A DNA stretch of 64,000 bases. Origin: Marinobacter salexigens (lineage in GTDB: Bacteria > Pseudomonadota > Gammaproteobacteria > Pseudomonadales > Oleiphilaceae). The stretch spans positions 124,001 through 188,000 of the forward strand of contig NZ_NIHC01000007.1 in the NCBI RefSeq assembly GCF_002806945.1. Direction: 5' to 3'. Under the pieces are notes generated by a model that had not been told where the DNA came from, ran no database searches, and saw only the letters and a program-made list of their open reading frames with translations. This document shows, piece after piece, positions 55,947 through 64,000 of the stretch. The number at the start of each line of letters is the position of its first letter. Positions within the stretch are counted from its first letter, which is position 1. The position numbers and the translations under genes were made by a program.

Positions 55947-56525
55947 ATGCAAGCGAAGCATTTTCTCATGTATGGCGACGGTTTAGAAACCTTTGCCTTG
56001 ATGCCGTTAGTGTCCATAATGGCGTGCTGTTTTCAATACGGGCTTGAGCCAGGTGTCGATATGTTAAGAGCGATTTTTTTTCTCGGGGTCATTTCAGGCC
56101 TGATGGCAGTGATCGTGTTCGGCGCTCGCTGGCTACAAACCTCAGAATATAGAGGTACGGCCGATAGTCAGGCTGCCTGTGACTTATTGTCGGGCCCATG
56201 TGAGTGGTCTACGAAAACAGGTAGCTGGAAGATCAGCCTGCATGTTATGGGCGACAAGGGGCAGGGCACAGAGTACCAGTTAATCGTTGACACACCTGCA
56301 CCACAGGAACGGTTCCTGGCCGTATTGCGGGGTGAATCCATGTATATGGGTGAGTACCCGGTGCCAATGCGGCAGGGCGAGGGCAACCAGTACACAGCGC
56401 AGTTTACGGCCCCTCTATGCACGACGGGAGATCAGATGATCTGGCGAATCGACTTGCAAGAAGGCCAGCAGCGCCTCCCCGAACCGGCTCCACTAAAGTT
56501 GGTATTTCAGGCCAGAGTTCAGTGA
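55947..56525 (+). CDS. membrane protein of unknown function
   Basis: A 192-residue protein with two hydrophobic segments in the first 70 residues ([15 protein letters not shown] and [19 protein letters not shown]) and a soluble extracytoplasmic domain with four cysteines and repeated hydrophilic strands. No known family. Starts at 55947; divergent from the ABC ATPase. Confidence 0.72.
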   Translation: MQAKHFLMYGDGLETFALMPLVSIMACCFQYGLEPGVDMLRAIFFLGVISGLMAVIVFGARWLQTSEYRGTADSQAACDLLSGPCEWSTKTGSWKISLHVMGDKGQGTEYQLIVDTPAPQERFLAVLRGESMYMGEYPVPMRQGEGNQYTAQFTAPLCTTGDQMIWRIDLQEGQQRLPEPAPLKLVFQARVQ

Positions 56526-56624
56526 GACCTTCAAACCCGGTTTATGGTTGAGTATCCAGGCTGACAAAAGTGCAGGAAAGTGTAAAATCGTGCCAAAATT
56601 CAGGCCAACTTCAGAGAAAACGTG

Positions 56625-56927
56625 ATGGAATACGGGGAAAGCGTACACAAGGTATTGCTGCGGAAGATCCGCAAGGCAGAGCAAGATCTGATGCAATTGA
56701 AGCTGGACTACTGCCGCTTTGTATTCGGCCTCACGCACCGGGCAAGGGTAGTGTCTGGTGGCACTGTCTATCTGGTGCTCTCTGTCGACGTGGAGTCTAT
56801 GGTATCGACAGAGGACGGCGGCCTTACACGCCCCTCTGTCGCCGGCGTTCCCGCAAACAAGCCGAGCCAGGAAATGCCTGTTCAGCTGGGCACAGACTGG
56901 GTTCTGGATCAGAACACCAAGGTTTGA
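56625..56927 (+). CDS. hypothetical protein
   Basis: A 100-residue soluble protein. A helical N-terminal half (SVHKVLLRKIRKAEQDLMQL) is followed by a variable, beta-like half with RVVSGGTVYLVLSVDVESM. No known domain seen. Convergent with the next gene, whose stop is five bases away. Confidence 0.65.
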   Translation: MEYGESVHKVLLRKIRKAEQDLMQLKLDYCRFVFGLTHRARVVSGGTVYLVLSVDVESMVSTEDGGLTRPSVAGVPANKPSQEMPVQLGTDWVLDQNTKV

Positions 56928-56931
56928 GGAA

Positions 56932-57414
56932 TCAAATCAACGCATTTGCAGTAATTGCGGAGTAAAGGCTGCTTTCAGGCTGAACGTACTGGTGGCTCTG
57001 CCAGAATTCCGCGCCCTCAAGCCCCGCTCGGAAACAAGCCAGCAGCACGCCACAGGAGGTGAGGGTGGAAATAGCCTGTATCGCCTCGGACTGTCGGATA
57101 CCAATTTTCCGACTAGCGATCTGCGCTACCAGGCTTGCGAGTGCCTCGCTGTGCCGCTCTGGCTGGTCGCACAGTGCACAACCCGCACCGTATAACCAGG
57201 CAACAGCGTAGGCACGAACCGCCGCAGGGGCCTCACTGAGTTGAAGCTCGCTGATCCGGCAGTCCCTTTCCTGAAGCCCTGCAAGGATGTGCAGATGAGT
57301 GAGCAACTCTGTACGATCTGTGGTGGCTGAGCGTATCTGTTTCCGCAGGATCGGTGTTTCGGTGGTTCTGGGAATTAGGCCAGCCCGAGTAAGTGCAACA
57401 AGTCCGTGGATCAT
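56932..57414 (-). CDS. hypothetical alpha-helical protein
   Basis: A 160-residue protein with many short helices and a hydrophobic core, including VRAYAVAWLYGAGCALC and a later segment with TSCGVLLACFRAGLEG. Four cysteines are visible. No family recognised. The start at 57414 (AGGG 11 bases upstream) is preferred over a TTG at 57480. Confidence 0.62.
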   Translation of the reverse strand: MIHGLVALTRAGLIPRTTETPILRKQIRSATTDRTELLTHLHILAGLQERDCRISELQLSEAPAAVRAYAVAWLYGAGCALCDQPERHSEALASLVAQIASRKIGIRQSEAIQAISTLTSCGVLLACFRAGLEGAEFWQSHQYVQPESSLYSAITANALI

Positions 57415-57598
57415 GTGTGGTGCTACCCTGAATTTAATATTGCAAATTGCTGGCTTAGTGTAACGAATTGTATCGGCCAAGTCGTCGCGCCCCCATGGAC
57501 CTAATTGCCCTTAAAGCCGCGCCGGCTATAGAAATTGTGACAAGGTTCCCAGTGGTTAACGAAAGAACTATGGATTCAATACCCCCAAAGGCAGCCTG

Positions 57599-59029
57599 AT
57601 GACGGTTATTCTGGTTCTGCATACTCTTTTGGTTCTTACTTTTACCATCCGGATTTTGCTCCGCGATGATCTCTCGCCTCCCGGGCGGCTGGCCTGGTTT
57701 ATTGTTCTCAACCTCTTGCCTTACTTCGGCAGCGCCATTTATTTTCTGTTCGGCGAAACAGATATTGGCAACCGCGCAAGCAAGCGGCATAAAGAGGTCT
57801 TCCAAGAAATAAGGGCCAAAGCCTCCTGGTTTATGGGCGATGCTGATAACACGGAGACGCTGATTGAACCGGTTTACCGGCCCGCATTTCGCTATGCGGG
57901 TTCGATCAACGGCTTCCACCCATCAACGGGCAATAACGCTGAGTTGATGAGTGATGGAGAAGAAACTCTTGCGAGGATGGTGGCCGATATTGATGAGGCC
58001 ACAGACCACGTGCACGTGCTTTACTACATCTGGCTTGAGGACAACACCGGTCACGCGATTGCCGAGGCCTTGATTCGTGCCGCCCACAGGGGGGTTGTAT
58101 GTCGTGCCATGGCAGATGGGCTTGGTTCCCGCGCGATCATCAATTCCGCTCTCTGGCAGCGCATGAAAGAGGCGGGAGTTCACATGGCTGTGGCACTGTC
58201 GTTGAAACATCCCATTCGCACCATTCTGACCAGCCGTCTGGATCTTCGAAACCACCGAAAGATCACGGTGATTGATGCACGCATCACCTATTGCGGCAGC
58301 CGAAACTCCGCAGATCCGGAGTTTCTGGTAAAAGCCAAATATGCCCCCTGGGTGGATATCATGCTCAGATTTACTGGCCCAGTGGTGGTTCAAAATCAAT
58401 TGCTGTTTGCCAGTGACTGGATGCAGGCCACCAACGAATCACTGGATGGCATTCCTTTATCCTCAGGGCGTGGTCAAGAAGGTTTTCCAGCGCAGGTTAT
58501 GGGCGTTGGTCCAACCGAACGTCACGGTGCCACGCCGCATCTCTTTGCTAACCTGTTTGCTTGCGCCCAAAGTGAATTGATCCTTTCTACGCCTTACTTT
58601 GTTCCTGACGCTACGGTTCTCGACGCCTTGTGCGCGGCTGCCTACAGAGGGGTAAAGGTAGCTCTGATCTTCCCTAAAATTAATGACAGCTGGATTGTCG
58701 CGGCGGCCAGTCGCAGTTATTATCACCGGCTGCTCGATGCCGGCTGTGTTATTCATGAGTTCAAAGGGGGGTTGCTTCATGCAAAAACCCTCACCATTGA
58801 CGGCAAAATCAGCCTGATTGGATCGTCAAATCTCGATTTGCGCAGTTTCGATCTGAACTACGAAAACAACATTCTTCTGCAAGATGAAGCCATAACACAG
58901 GCCATCACGGAGCGTCAGCATACCTACATCAGCCAGTCCGAAGTGGTCACTTTGCCAGAGGTTCTTGCCTGGCACTATCACGAACGGATTTGGCACAACG
59001 TTATCGCAACCATTGGCCCCGTTTTATAA
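57599..59029 (+). CDS. cls: cardiolipin synthase
   Basis: A 476-residue phospholipase D superfamily enzyme. Two N-terminal membrane segments are followed by the paired HKD motifs NHRKITVIDARITYCGSRN and LLHAKTLTIDGKISLIGSSN. It condenses two phosphatidylglycerols to cardiolipin. The family length and motif order match bacterial ClsA. Close upstream of the outer-membrane protein gene. Confidence 0.94.
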   Translation: MTVILVLHTLLVLTFTIRILLRDDLSPPGRLAWFIVLNLLPYFGSAIYFLFGETDIGNRASKRHKEVFQEIRAKASWFMGDADNTETLIEPVYRPAFRYAGSINGFHPSTGNNAELMSDGEETLARMVADIDEATDHVHVLYYIWLEDNTGHAIAEALIRAAHRGVVCRAMADGLGSRAIINSALWQRMKEAGVHMAVALSLKHPIRTILTSRLDLRNHRKITVIDARITYCGSRNSADPEFLVKAKYAPWVDIMLRFTGPVVVQNQLLFASDWMQATNESLDGIPLSSGRGQEGFPAQVMGVGPTERHGATPHLFANLFACAQSELILSTPYFVPDATVLDALCAAAYRGVKVALIFPKINDSWIVAAASRSYYHRLLDAGCVIHEFKGGLLHAKTLTIDGKISLIGSSNLDLRSFDLNYENNILLQDEAITQAITERQHTYISQSEVVTLPEVLAWHYHERIWHNVIATIGPVL

Positions 59030-59062
59030 CGAATGGCACCAGCGACATTCTGGATACACAAA

Positions 59063-60472
59063 ATGCAGCATAGATTGACCAGACTCAGTGTCTGCCTGAG
59101 CCTTTGTTTTGCCGCGGGTGATGGTTACGCCAGCCTACCGGATACCCGAACAATCGTTCACAAAGTACCAGAAGGCACCGTTGGCCTTGGAGCGGCTCTG
59201 CGCCGAGGCACCAGCCCTTATGCGGGCGTGGATAATATATCTGGGGTGCTCAACGATAATAAAACAGACCTTATCCCGCTCTATCTCTACGAAGGCAAAT
59301 GGCTATTTGCCCATGGAACGTCAGCGGGAGCACACCTTGTTAAATCGGATTGGTTAAATATCGACGCGCTCGCCAAGTACCGCTTTAATCGGCTTGAATC
59401 GGATGCCACACCCTATTTCAACGGCATCAGCGATAGGGAGCAGACGGTCGATATGGGTTTTTCCGCCACCATCCTTACCGACTGGGGCTCATTTTCCTCA
59501 ACTTGGGCAAATGACGTTCTTGGTGTTCACAACGGTTATGAATGGGACTTTACTTACTCGTACGGTTGGGAGCTTGGCAGCTGGTCTTTCACGCCGTTTG
59601 TCAGCTATGTGTATCAGGACAGCGATCTTACCGATTATTACTATGGCGTTGATGCCAATGAGGCCAGGGCTGACAGGCCTGTCTATCAGCCAGATTCGGC
59701 GGTTTTCTGGCGTGCCGGTGTTAACTCCACCTACCAGGCAACCAACCGCTTATTGCTGTTTACCAACGTTGCATCCCAACACGTGGATAGTGAAATTTAC
59801 AACAGCCCACTCGTGGACGAGTCGCAGCTTGTTTCTGCGACATTCGGTTTTGCCTATCTGTTCGGTAACGCTTTGGATGACTCAACCAAGCGAAATCGGG
59901 AGGAGCGCTCAGGCGAGTGGTCCTGGCGCCTGAATTCCGGCTATCAGGCAGAGGGGCCATTCACGCGCACGTTAACAGGCACGCTCAAACGCAGCGAAGA
60001 TATTCATGCTTATATGGCCGGCTTAACGCTGGGAAAGCTGATTTCTGATGGCAAGTATATTGACTACTGGGGCAGGCTGTCGCTTAACCGGCGTTTCGAA
60101 AATGGATACCAGGATGATTTCGGTGAATACAACGCCTATGTGATGGCCATGACCCCGGCGAACCCGCCTTGGTCATCGAAGGAGTGGTTCCGGTTTGGTA
60201 TTGGTTTTGGCTTTTCTTATGCCACGGAAGTTCCGTATGTAGAGCAGGTTAAACAGGCAAAGCGGGAGCGCAATACCTCACGTTTTCTAAATTACCTCGA
60301 GGGCCAGCTTGATGTGCCTCTTCGCCTGTTTACTGAAAACAAGACCGTAAGTAACTGCTACGTAGGCATTTCATTACTGCACCGCTCGGGAATCTTTGCT
60401 AAATCGGACATTCTGGGCAGTGTTTCAGGCGGGTCGGATATGGTGACTGGCCATATAGAGTGCAAGCGCTAA
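59063..60472 (+). CDS. over-length MipA/OmpV-like outer-membrane protein
   Basis: About 469 residues. Signal peptide MQHRLTRLSVCLSLCFAAG ends near GYA. The N-terminal half (VGLGAALRRGTSPYAGVDN onward, with TVDMGFSATILTDWG) is typical of MipA/OmpV, which are usually about 260 residues. From residue 280 a second beta-rich region follows, with EWFRFGIGFGFSYATEVPY and CYVGISLLHRSGIFAKSDI. This may be a fused second barrel or an extended one. The earlier ATG at 59033 lacks a ribosome site. Confidence 0.75.
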   Translation: MQHRLTRLSVCLSLCFAAGDGYASLPDTRTIVHKVPEGTVGLGAALRRGTSPYAGVDNISGVLNDNKTDLIPLYLYEGKWLFAHGTSAGAHLVKSDWLNIDALAKYRFNRLESDATPYFNGISDREQTVDMGFSATILTDWGSFSSTWANDVLGVHNGYEWDFTYSYGWELGSWSFTPFVSYVYQDSDLTDYYYGVDANEARADRPVYQPDSAVFWRAGVNSTYQATNRLLLFTNVASQHVDSEIYNSPLVDESQLVSATFGFAYLFGNALDDSTKRNREERSGEWSWRLNSGYQAEGPFTRTLTGTLKRSEDIHAYMAGLTLGKLISDGKYIDYWGRLSLNRRFENGYQDDFGEYNAYVMAMTPANPPWSSKEWFRFGIGFGFSYATEVPYVEQVKQAKRERNTSRFLNYLEGQLDVPLRLFTENKTVSNCYVGISLLHRSGIFAKSDILGSVSGGSDMVTGHIECKR

Positions 60473-60499
60473 AAGCTTGCCTGTGTACGTGGCTTTGCA

Positions 60500-61966
60500 C
60501 TAGCAGGTCGGCATGGTTTGTAGCGCAAGCTTGCGGCGAATATACCGCCCGAGGGTATCAACACCTATGTTGAGTAAGGCGGTGACCAATATCAGTACCA
60601 TGGCACGGTCAAACCGGATGTTCTGTATGGCGCTGTCGACATAGAAGCCCAAAGTGTAAATGCCGAGAATCCCCAGAATAGCGGTTTCCCGCATGATGAT
60701 TTCCCATCGATAAAACAAGAACGCTAAAAATGAACGATAAACCCGTGGCACAAGCTCCCAGCCATATCGGTTAAGCCCGCTTGCTGCGTCTGGGCGAAGC
60801 TTGATCGAGTTGGTTTGCCGACCTATCAGGTGCCCGATAATGCCGCCGTTGTGTAAAGCCAAAGCTACAACTGCCGGCAACATGGATGGCCCCCAGAGCT
60901 GCAACAGAATATAGGCCAGGATGTACTCCGGTGTAGAGCGCGCAATGACCAATGCAACATGGCCAGCGTTGCGCCTGATGGGCCCGCCAAAGTGATTGGA
61001 AATCAACGGGAATGCCAGCAGCGATAGTATCCCGGTCGCCACAAGGGCGATCTGGGTGAGCACAATGGTGTTCCAGATGCCGGGCATGGCCTCGTTAATC
61101 ATCAAATCATTCAGCCAGGGCGTAAGACCCGCCAGGCCCTCTCCATTGCGCAACGGTGCAGGCACTATGTCTTCGGTAAAGAAACGCTGCACGTTGCCCC
61201 AGACAATGGGTAAGCCCTCGCCAAGAAAGAAGGGCGCGCCAAGAATGTATACGGGGAGAAGCTTTGGCCGCACCCAGAGTGGCATGGTGGCAATCAGCAC
61301 GTAAAACAGAATCAGCATGGCGCCAGCATCGGAATACAGGCCTTGGGAGAAGGACGCTTCCAGGTAGAAGCCGAGTGTTGGCAAGCCCACAAAACCAAGA
61401 ATCGCGCTGGAGCGTAAACCGCACTCAAGGCGATAAGCAGTATAGGTGCGCATTTTCACCCAGCAATCGGGGATGCGAGTGTAGAGAAACGCGGAGATGT
61501 TGCCGGTGCCTGGTGGTAATGCCCGACCCGGTTCCGGGTCGGCTTCTTCCAGAATTTCCGAATACACCTTGGCGAAAATGCCCGCGTAGGGGATAGCAAT
61601 AGCCAGCACGCCTGTGAGTGGATGAAACCCAAAGAACTGCAGAAAAATCAGCGCCCAGAACAGTTCGTGAATGGCACGCACAAAGGCACAGAACATGCGC
61701 ACCGGCAAGAACCGGTAAACCAGAGCCAGTAGGAACCCGGCAATACTACCGAGCGCCACACCAACAAACGCGAAAGCAACCGTTCTTAACAGAGCGGTCA
61801 ACAGCCCTTCGCTGCTGAAAAAATTGGGGGTCAGGATTCCCAGAAAGAAGTTGCCCAGGTCTCGCCAGGGGTTGGATGCCGTGATGGCAATATCGGCAAA
61901 CAGGAGTCCCACCAAGGCAATGGCGAGAAAAACAAGGCTGGTACGAACCGTTGGGGAAGAGAGCAT
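60500..61966 (-). CDS. fused double-domain PhnE-like ABC permease
   Basis: A 488-residue permease made of two PhnE-like halves. Half one includes ELFWALIFLQFFGFHPLTGV and half two EYILAYILLQLWGPSMLP, each with an E-A-x-x-x-G-like coupling loop region near GILGIYTLGFYVD and GFVGLPTLGFYLE. In most phosphonate importers PhnE is about 260 residues and dimerises. Last of the three-gene importer operon. The selenium link is inferred from the divergent neighbour. Confidence 0.88.
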   Translation of the reverse strand: MLSSPTVRTSLVFLAIALVGLLFADIAITASNPWRDLGNFFLGILTPNFFSSEGLLTALLRTVAFAFVGVALGSIAGFLLALVYRFLPVRMFCAFVRAIHELFWALIFLQFFGFHPLTGVLAIAIPYAGIFAKVYSEILEEADPEPGRALPPGTGNISAFLYTRIPDCWVKMRTYTAYRLECGLRSSAILGFVGLPTLGFYLEASFSQGLYSDAGAMLILFYVLIATMPLWVRPKLLPVYILGAPFFLGEGLPIVWGNVQRFFTEDIVPAPLRNGEGLAGLTPWLNDLMINEAMPGIWNTIVLTQIALVATGILSLLAFPLISNHFGGPIRRNAGHVALVIARSTPEYILAYILLQLWGPSMLPAVVALALHNGGIIGHLIGRQTNSIKLRPDAASGLNRYGWELVPRVYRSFLAFLFYRWEIIMRETAILGILGIYTLGFYVDSAIQNIRFDRAMVLILVTALLNIGVDTLGRYIRRKLALQTMPTC

Positions 61967-61982
61967 GAAACGGCCGGTTTAC

Positions 61983-62633
61983 CTAGTAAAGAGACATGAT
62001 GTCTGAAGCCGCAAGGCGTTCGGCAGTATCGTCCAGGGCGATTTGACCATCCTGTATGCCAACAATTCTGGTGCAGTATTTCAGCGCCAGTTCCACATCG
62101 TGCAGCGCAATAATGCTGGTTGAAAAGCCATCTCGCAACAGTGCCATTACCGAATGCGCCATAGGCCCATCCAGCGCCGAAACCGGTTCATCTGCCAGCA
62201 GCATCGGTGCATTACGATACAGCGCCCTGGCAATGGCAACTCGCTGGCGCTGACCGCCCGACAGAGACGCTGTGGGGGTCCAGAATTTTTCGGTCATGCC
62301 AAGTGACTGCAGCAAGCTGTTTACTTCAGTGCGGTCTTTAGCGAAGGGGCGTGCGAGGGTAACTGTGTTGTACCAGGTGGCATGCTTATCCAACTGCCCC
62401 ATATATACGTTATGGAACACAGACAGGGCACTCACCAAACCCAGCTCTTGCGGGATAAGTGAAGAATCCCGGTTAACCCGTTCATGGATAAGCCGAATGA
62501 GGGTAGATTTGCCCGCACCGCTTTTACCCACGAGCGCAATTTTTTCGCTGGGGTTAACCTGCAGCGACAGCGGGCCTATAACCCGCTTGCCACTGAATGA
62601 AGCCGTAAGGCCAGAGAGGTCGAAGCCTGACAT
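61983..62633 (-). CDS. shortened PhnC-like ABC ATPase
   Basis: A 216-residue ATPase. Walker A VGKSGAGKSTLIRLIHE, Q-loop SSLIPQELGL, signature ASLSGGQRQRVAIARAL, Walker B MLLADEPVSALD and H-loop IIALHDVEL are all present. The gap between Walker A and Q-loop is only about 20 residues, roughly half the usual, so a beta subdomain is contracted. Its start overlaps the stop of the binding protein gene. Confidence 0.9.
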   Translation of the reverse strand: MSGFDLSGLTASFSGKRVIGPLSLQVNPSEKIALVGKSGAGKSTLIRLIHERVNRDSSLIPQELGLVSALSVFHNVYMGQLDKHATWYNTVTLARPFAKDRTEVNSLLQSLGMTEKFWTPTASLSGGQRQRVAIARALYRNAPMLLADEPVSALDGPMAHSVMALLRDGFSTSIIALHDVELALKYCTRIVGIQDGQIALDDTAERLAASDIMSLY

Positions 62634-63508
62634 TAATCGAGGATTCCAATCTCTTCGGCTGTTTTGCGAATCGGCTCATAGTCGTCATTGTTGGCAGGGA
62701 TAAAGCCTGAACGCGGGAAGCTTTCCAGCAGCTCCGGGTTGTCCAGGTTCAACAGTGCTTCGGTAACCCGCTGCTTGAAGCCTTCACCAAACCGGTCGTT
62801 TACATCACCACGAATGGTCCATTGGTAGTCAGGGTAGGCAGGTGTTTTCCAGATTACCTGAACGGCATCGGTATCAATGTTTCCGTCACCCAGCTCTTTC
62901 TCCCAAACCTGGAAGTTGAGTGCGCCTACATCGTAAGTACCGGCCTCAACCAAGCGAAGGGTACGTGTGTGGTTGCCGCTGAAACCAACCCGAGAGAAGA
63001 AATCTTCAGGTTTGGAATTGAATGTATCGCGCACATAAAACTCTGGCATGAGGCGACCAGACGTTGAACCCTTGGAACCGAAGGTGAAGGTTTTGCCTTT
63101 CAAAGGTGCTTCCAGATCGCTAAGTTTGTCAGCTGGTTTGATGGCAGTGTTGGTATTTGCAATAAAATACGTCTCGAACGCTTCGTCTTCGACACCTTGA
63201 GCGATGGCTTCAGAACCTGGCACCAGCCTGCGGGCCTGCACACCGGAAAGGCCACCGAACCACGCCAGCTGCACCTGATTATTACGGAACGCGGACACCG
63301 CAGCAGCGTAGGATTTCACCGGGATGTAGCGCACTTCAACGTCGAGCTGTTCAGAGAGGTAATCTGCCACACCGCGAAACCGCTCAACCAGTTTGGTTTC
63401 GTCTTCATCCGGGATTGCTGTAAATACAAATGTCTCCGCCGACGCTGTAGCAGCTGTGACGCAAAACAAGCTGGAAACCATCAACTTCCGTATAAGATTC
63501 AAAGCCAT
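62633..63508 (-). CDS. PhnD-like periplasmic substrate-binding protein, putative selenium importer
   Basis: A 291-residue binding protein with signal peptide ending in TATASA. The fold follows PhnD: LVERFRGVADYLSEQLDVEV, NQVQLAWFGGLSGVQARR and TFTFGSKGSTSGRLMPEFYV, in which Ser and Thr often hold an oxyanion. A related family is annotated as a putative selenate-binding component found with selenium genes. The divergent SenB-like gene supports this, but the ligand could equally be phosphonate or phosphite. Confidence 0.85.
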   Translation of the reverse strand: MALNLIRKLMVSSLFCVTAATASAETFVFTAIPDEDETKLVERFRGVADYLSEQLDVEVRYIPVKSYAAAVSAFRNNQVQLAWFGGLSGVQARRLVPGSEAIAQGVEDEAFETYFIANTNTAIKPADKLSDLEAPLKGKTFTFGSKGSTSGRLMPEFYVRDTFNSKPEDFFSRVGFSGNHTRTLRLVEAGTYDVGALNFQVWEKELGDGNIDTDAVQVIWKTPAYPDYQWTIRGDVNDRFGEGFKQRVTEALLNLDNPELLESFPRSGFIPANNDDYEPIRKTAEEIGILD

Positions 63509-63635
63509 TTGAAATCCTTGATTGGTTATGTGATTGATATGGCAAAAATGCAGAATACCCTGATTGCCGCTACTCCTGAACAGCTATACGAATTACGGGT
63601 TTAAATAGGTCAAGTATAAGGGCACTATTCTTGGT

Positions 63636-63651
63636 CTTGGCATGCGCCAAG
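63636..63651. promoter_or_regulatory. inverted repeat in the intergenic control region
   Basis: CTTGGC, four bases, GCCAAG lies 58 bases before the SenB-like gene. It sits in a possible spacer between TTGGTC (63631) and ATACTA (63654). A candidate operator. Confidence 0.4.
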
Positions 63652-63709
63652 CAATACTACCAAAATTTCACTCGGGCCCTGAAACGATCAGGCTATACCA
63701 AAGATATCT

Positions 63710-64000
63710 ATGAATATAATCATAATCACGCCGGCAGCCCCTGGCTCGAAAGCTGGCAACAGGGCGACCGCAGAGCGTTGGCAGGCATTACTGGATAATG
63801 CAGGGCACAATGTGTCAGTCGTTACTGTTTATCATGGCGAGCCCTGTGATCTTTTTCTTGCGCTGCATGCCTGGCGCAGTTATGAGGCTGTCCGTTTATT
63901 CCGAAGCACCTGGCCCGATAAACCTTTGGTGGTGGCTTTAACAGGAACCGATATCTACCAGCACCAGTACGAATACCCCAACCAAACGCTCTATTCCATG
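63710..64000 (+). CDS. senB: SenB-like selenosugar synthase (TIGR04348 glycosyltransferase), 5' part
   Basis: The first 97 codons of a gene that runs off the window. It opens MNIIIITPAAPGSKAGNRAT and has HGEPCDLFLALHAWRS and KPLVVALTGTDIYQH. These match my recollection of the TIGR04348 family, whose characterised member SenB joins selenophosphate to a UDP-sugar in selenoneine synthesis. The family's C-terminal part is outside the window, so completeness cannot be judged. The call rests on N-terminal motifs and the neighbouring importer. Confidence 0.8.
   Translation, partial: MNIIIITPAAPGSKAGNRATAERWQALLDNAGHNVSVVTVYHGEPCDLFLALHAWRSYEAVRLFRSTWPDKPLVVALTGTDIYQHQYEYPNQTLYSM

Noticed and set aside
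63197..63604. 135-codon plus-strand frame near the senB-like gene
   Set aside because: Mostly antisense to the binding-protein gene; no ribosome site or conservation.

Overview
The window looks like chromosomal DNA of a marine gammaproteobacterium, most likely Marinobacter or a close relative. This is an inference from gene content and order: a yafS-type methyltransferase next to rnhA-dnaQ, cysI with a DUF934 partner, TusBCDE, phasin beside a PhaD-type regulator, divergent etfD and etfBA, and a DUF1365/cyclopropane synthase lipid cluster. There are no rRNAs, insertion sequences, prophage genes or CRISPR arrays. Two tRNA genes are present, Ser-UGA and Leu-UAA. Coding density is high and most genes are core metabolism.

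Layout. 1-9.3 kb: 3' end of a methyltransferase, rnhA, dnaQ, a large ChpA-like helical protein, an SCP2 protein, sohB, acuI, a striking 29-bp-arm inverted repeat, then DUF934-cysI (sulfite reduction) and two tiny membrane proteins. 9.3-15.8 kb: metH, divergent nfuA, and a DUF445 membrane pair. 15.8-21.5 kb: a sulfur-handling stretch with tusDCBE, a BI-1 membrane protein, tRNA-Ser, hemH, and a three-gene operon of a DUF442 rhodanese-like protein plus split YeeE/YedE transporter, preceded by a perfect palindrome. A candidate structured RNA follows at 21.6-21.77 kb. 21.9-23.8 kb: phasin, PhaD-like TetR regulator, xthA.

23.9-28.7 kb is a tightly overlapping five-gene operon (desaturase, NTF2-like, FAD oxidoreductase, DUF1365, Cfa-type methyltransferase), which probably modifies membrane acyl chains. 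It is followed by a renalase-like oxidoreductase, an HD phosphohydrolase, and a two-gene HsbR/HsbA-like phosphatase and anti-anti-sigma switch. 33.2-37 kb: gpsA, sixA, a radical SAM protein with a CX4CX2C cluster motif, DUF1285, slyD. 37.1-41 kb: etfD divergent from etfBA, with a perfect 24-bp palindrome resembling a PsrA-type operator between them. 41-50 kb: rlmA, a pair of small membrane-anchored proteins, a saccharopine-dehydrogenase-like reductase, and cydABDC encoding a short-Q-loop (cyanide-insensitive type) bd oxidase with its thiol exporter.

50-60.5 kb: a methyltransferase, tRNA-Leu, a globin-coupled diguanylate cyclase, a 44-residue membrane protein, an enoyl-CoA hydratase, a DUF192 lipoprotein, an ABC-2 exporter, three unknown proteins, cardiolipin synthase, and an over-length MipA/OmpV-like outer-membrane protein. 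60.5-64 kb: an unusual PhnDCE-like ABC importer (fused double permease, shortened ATPase) divergent from the beginning of a gene matching the SenB selenosugar synthase family. This edge is the most interesting part of the window. It looks like the start of a selenium-uptake and selenoneine-type locus that continues beyond position 64000.
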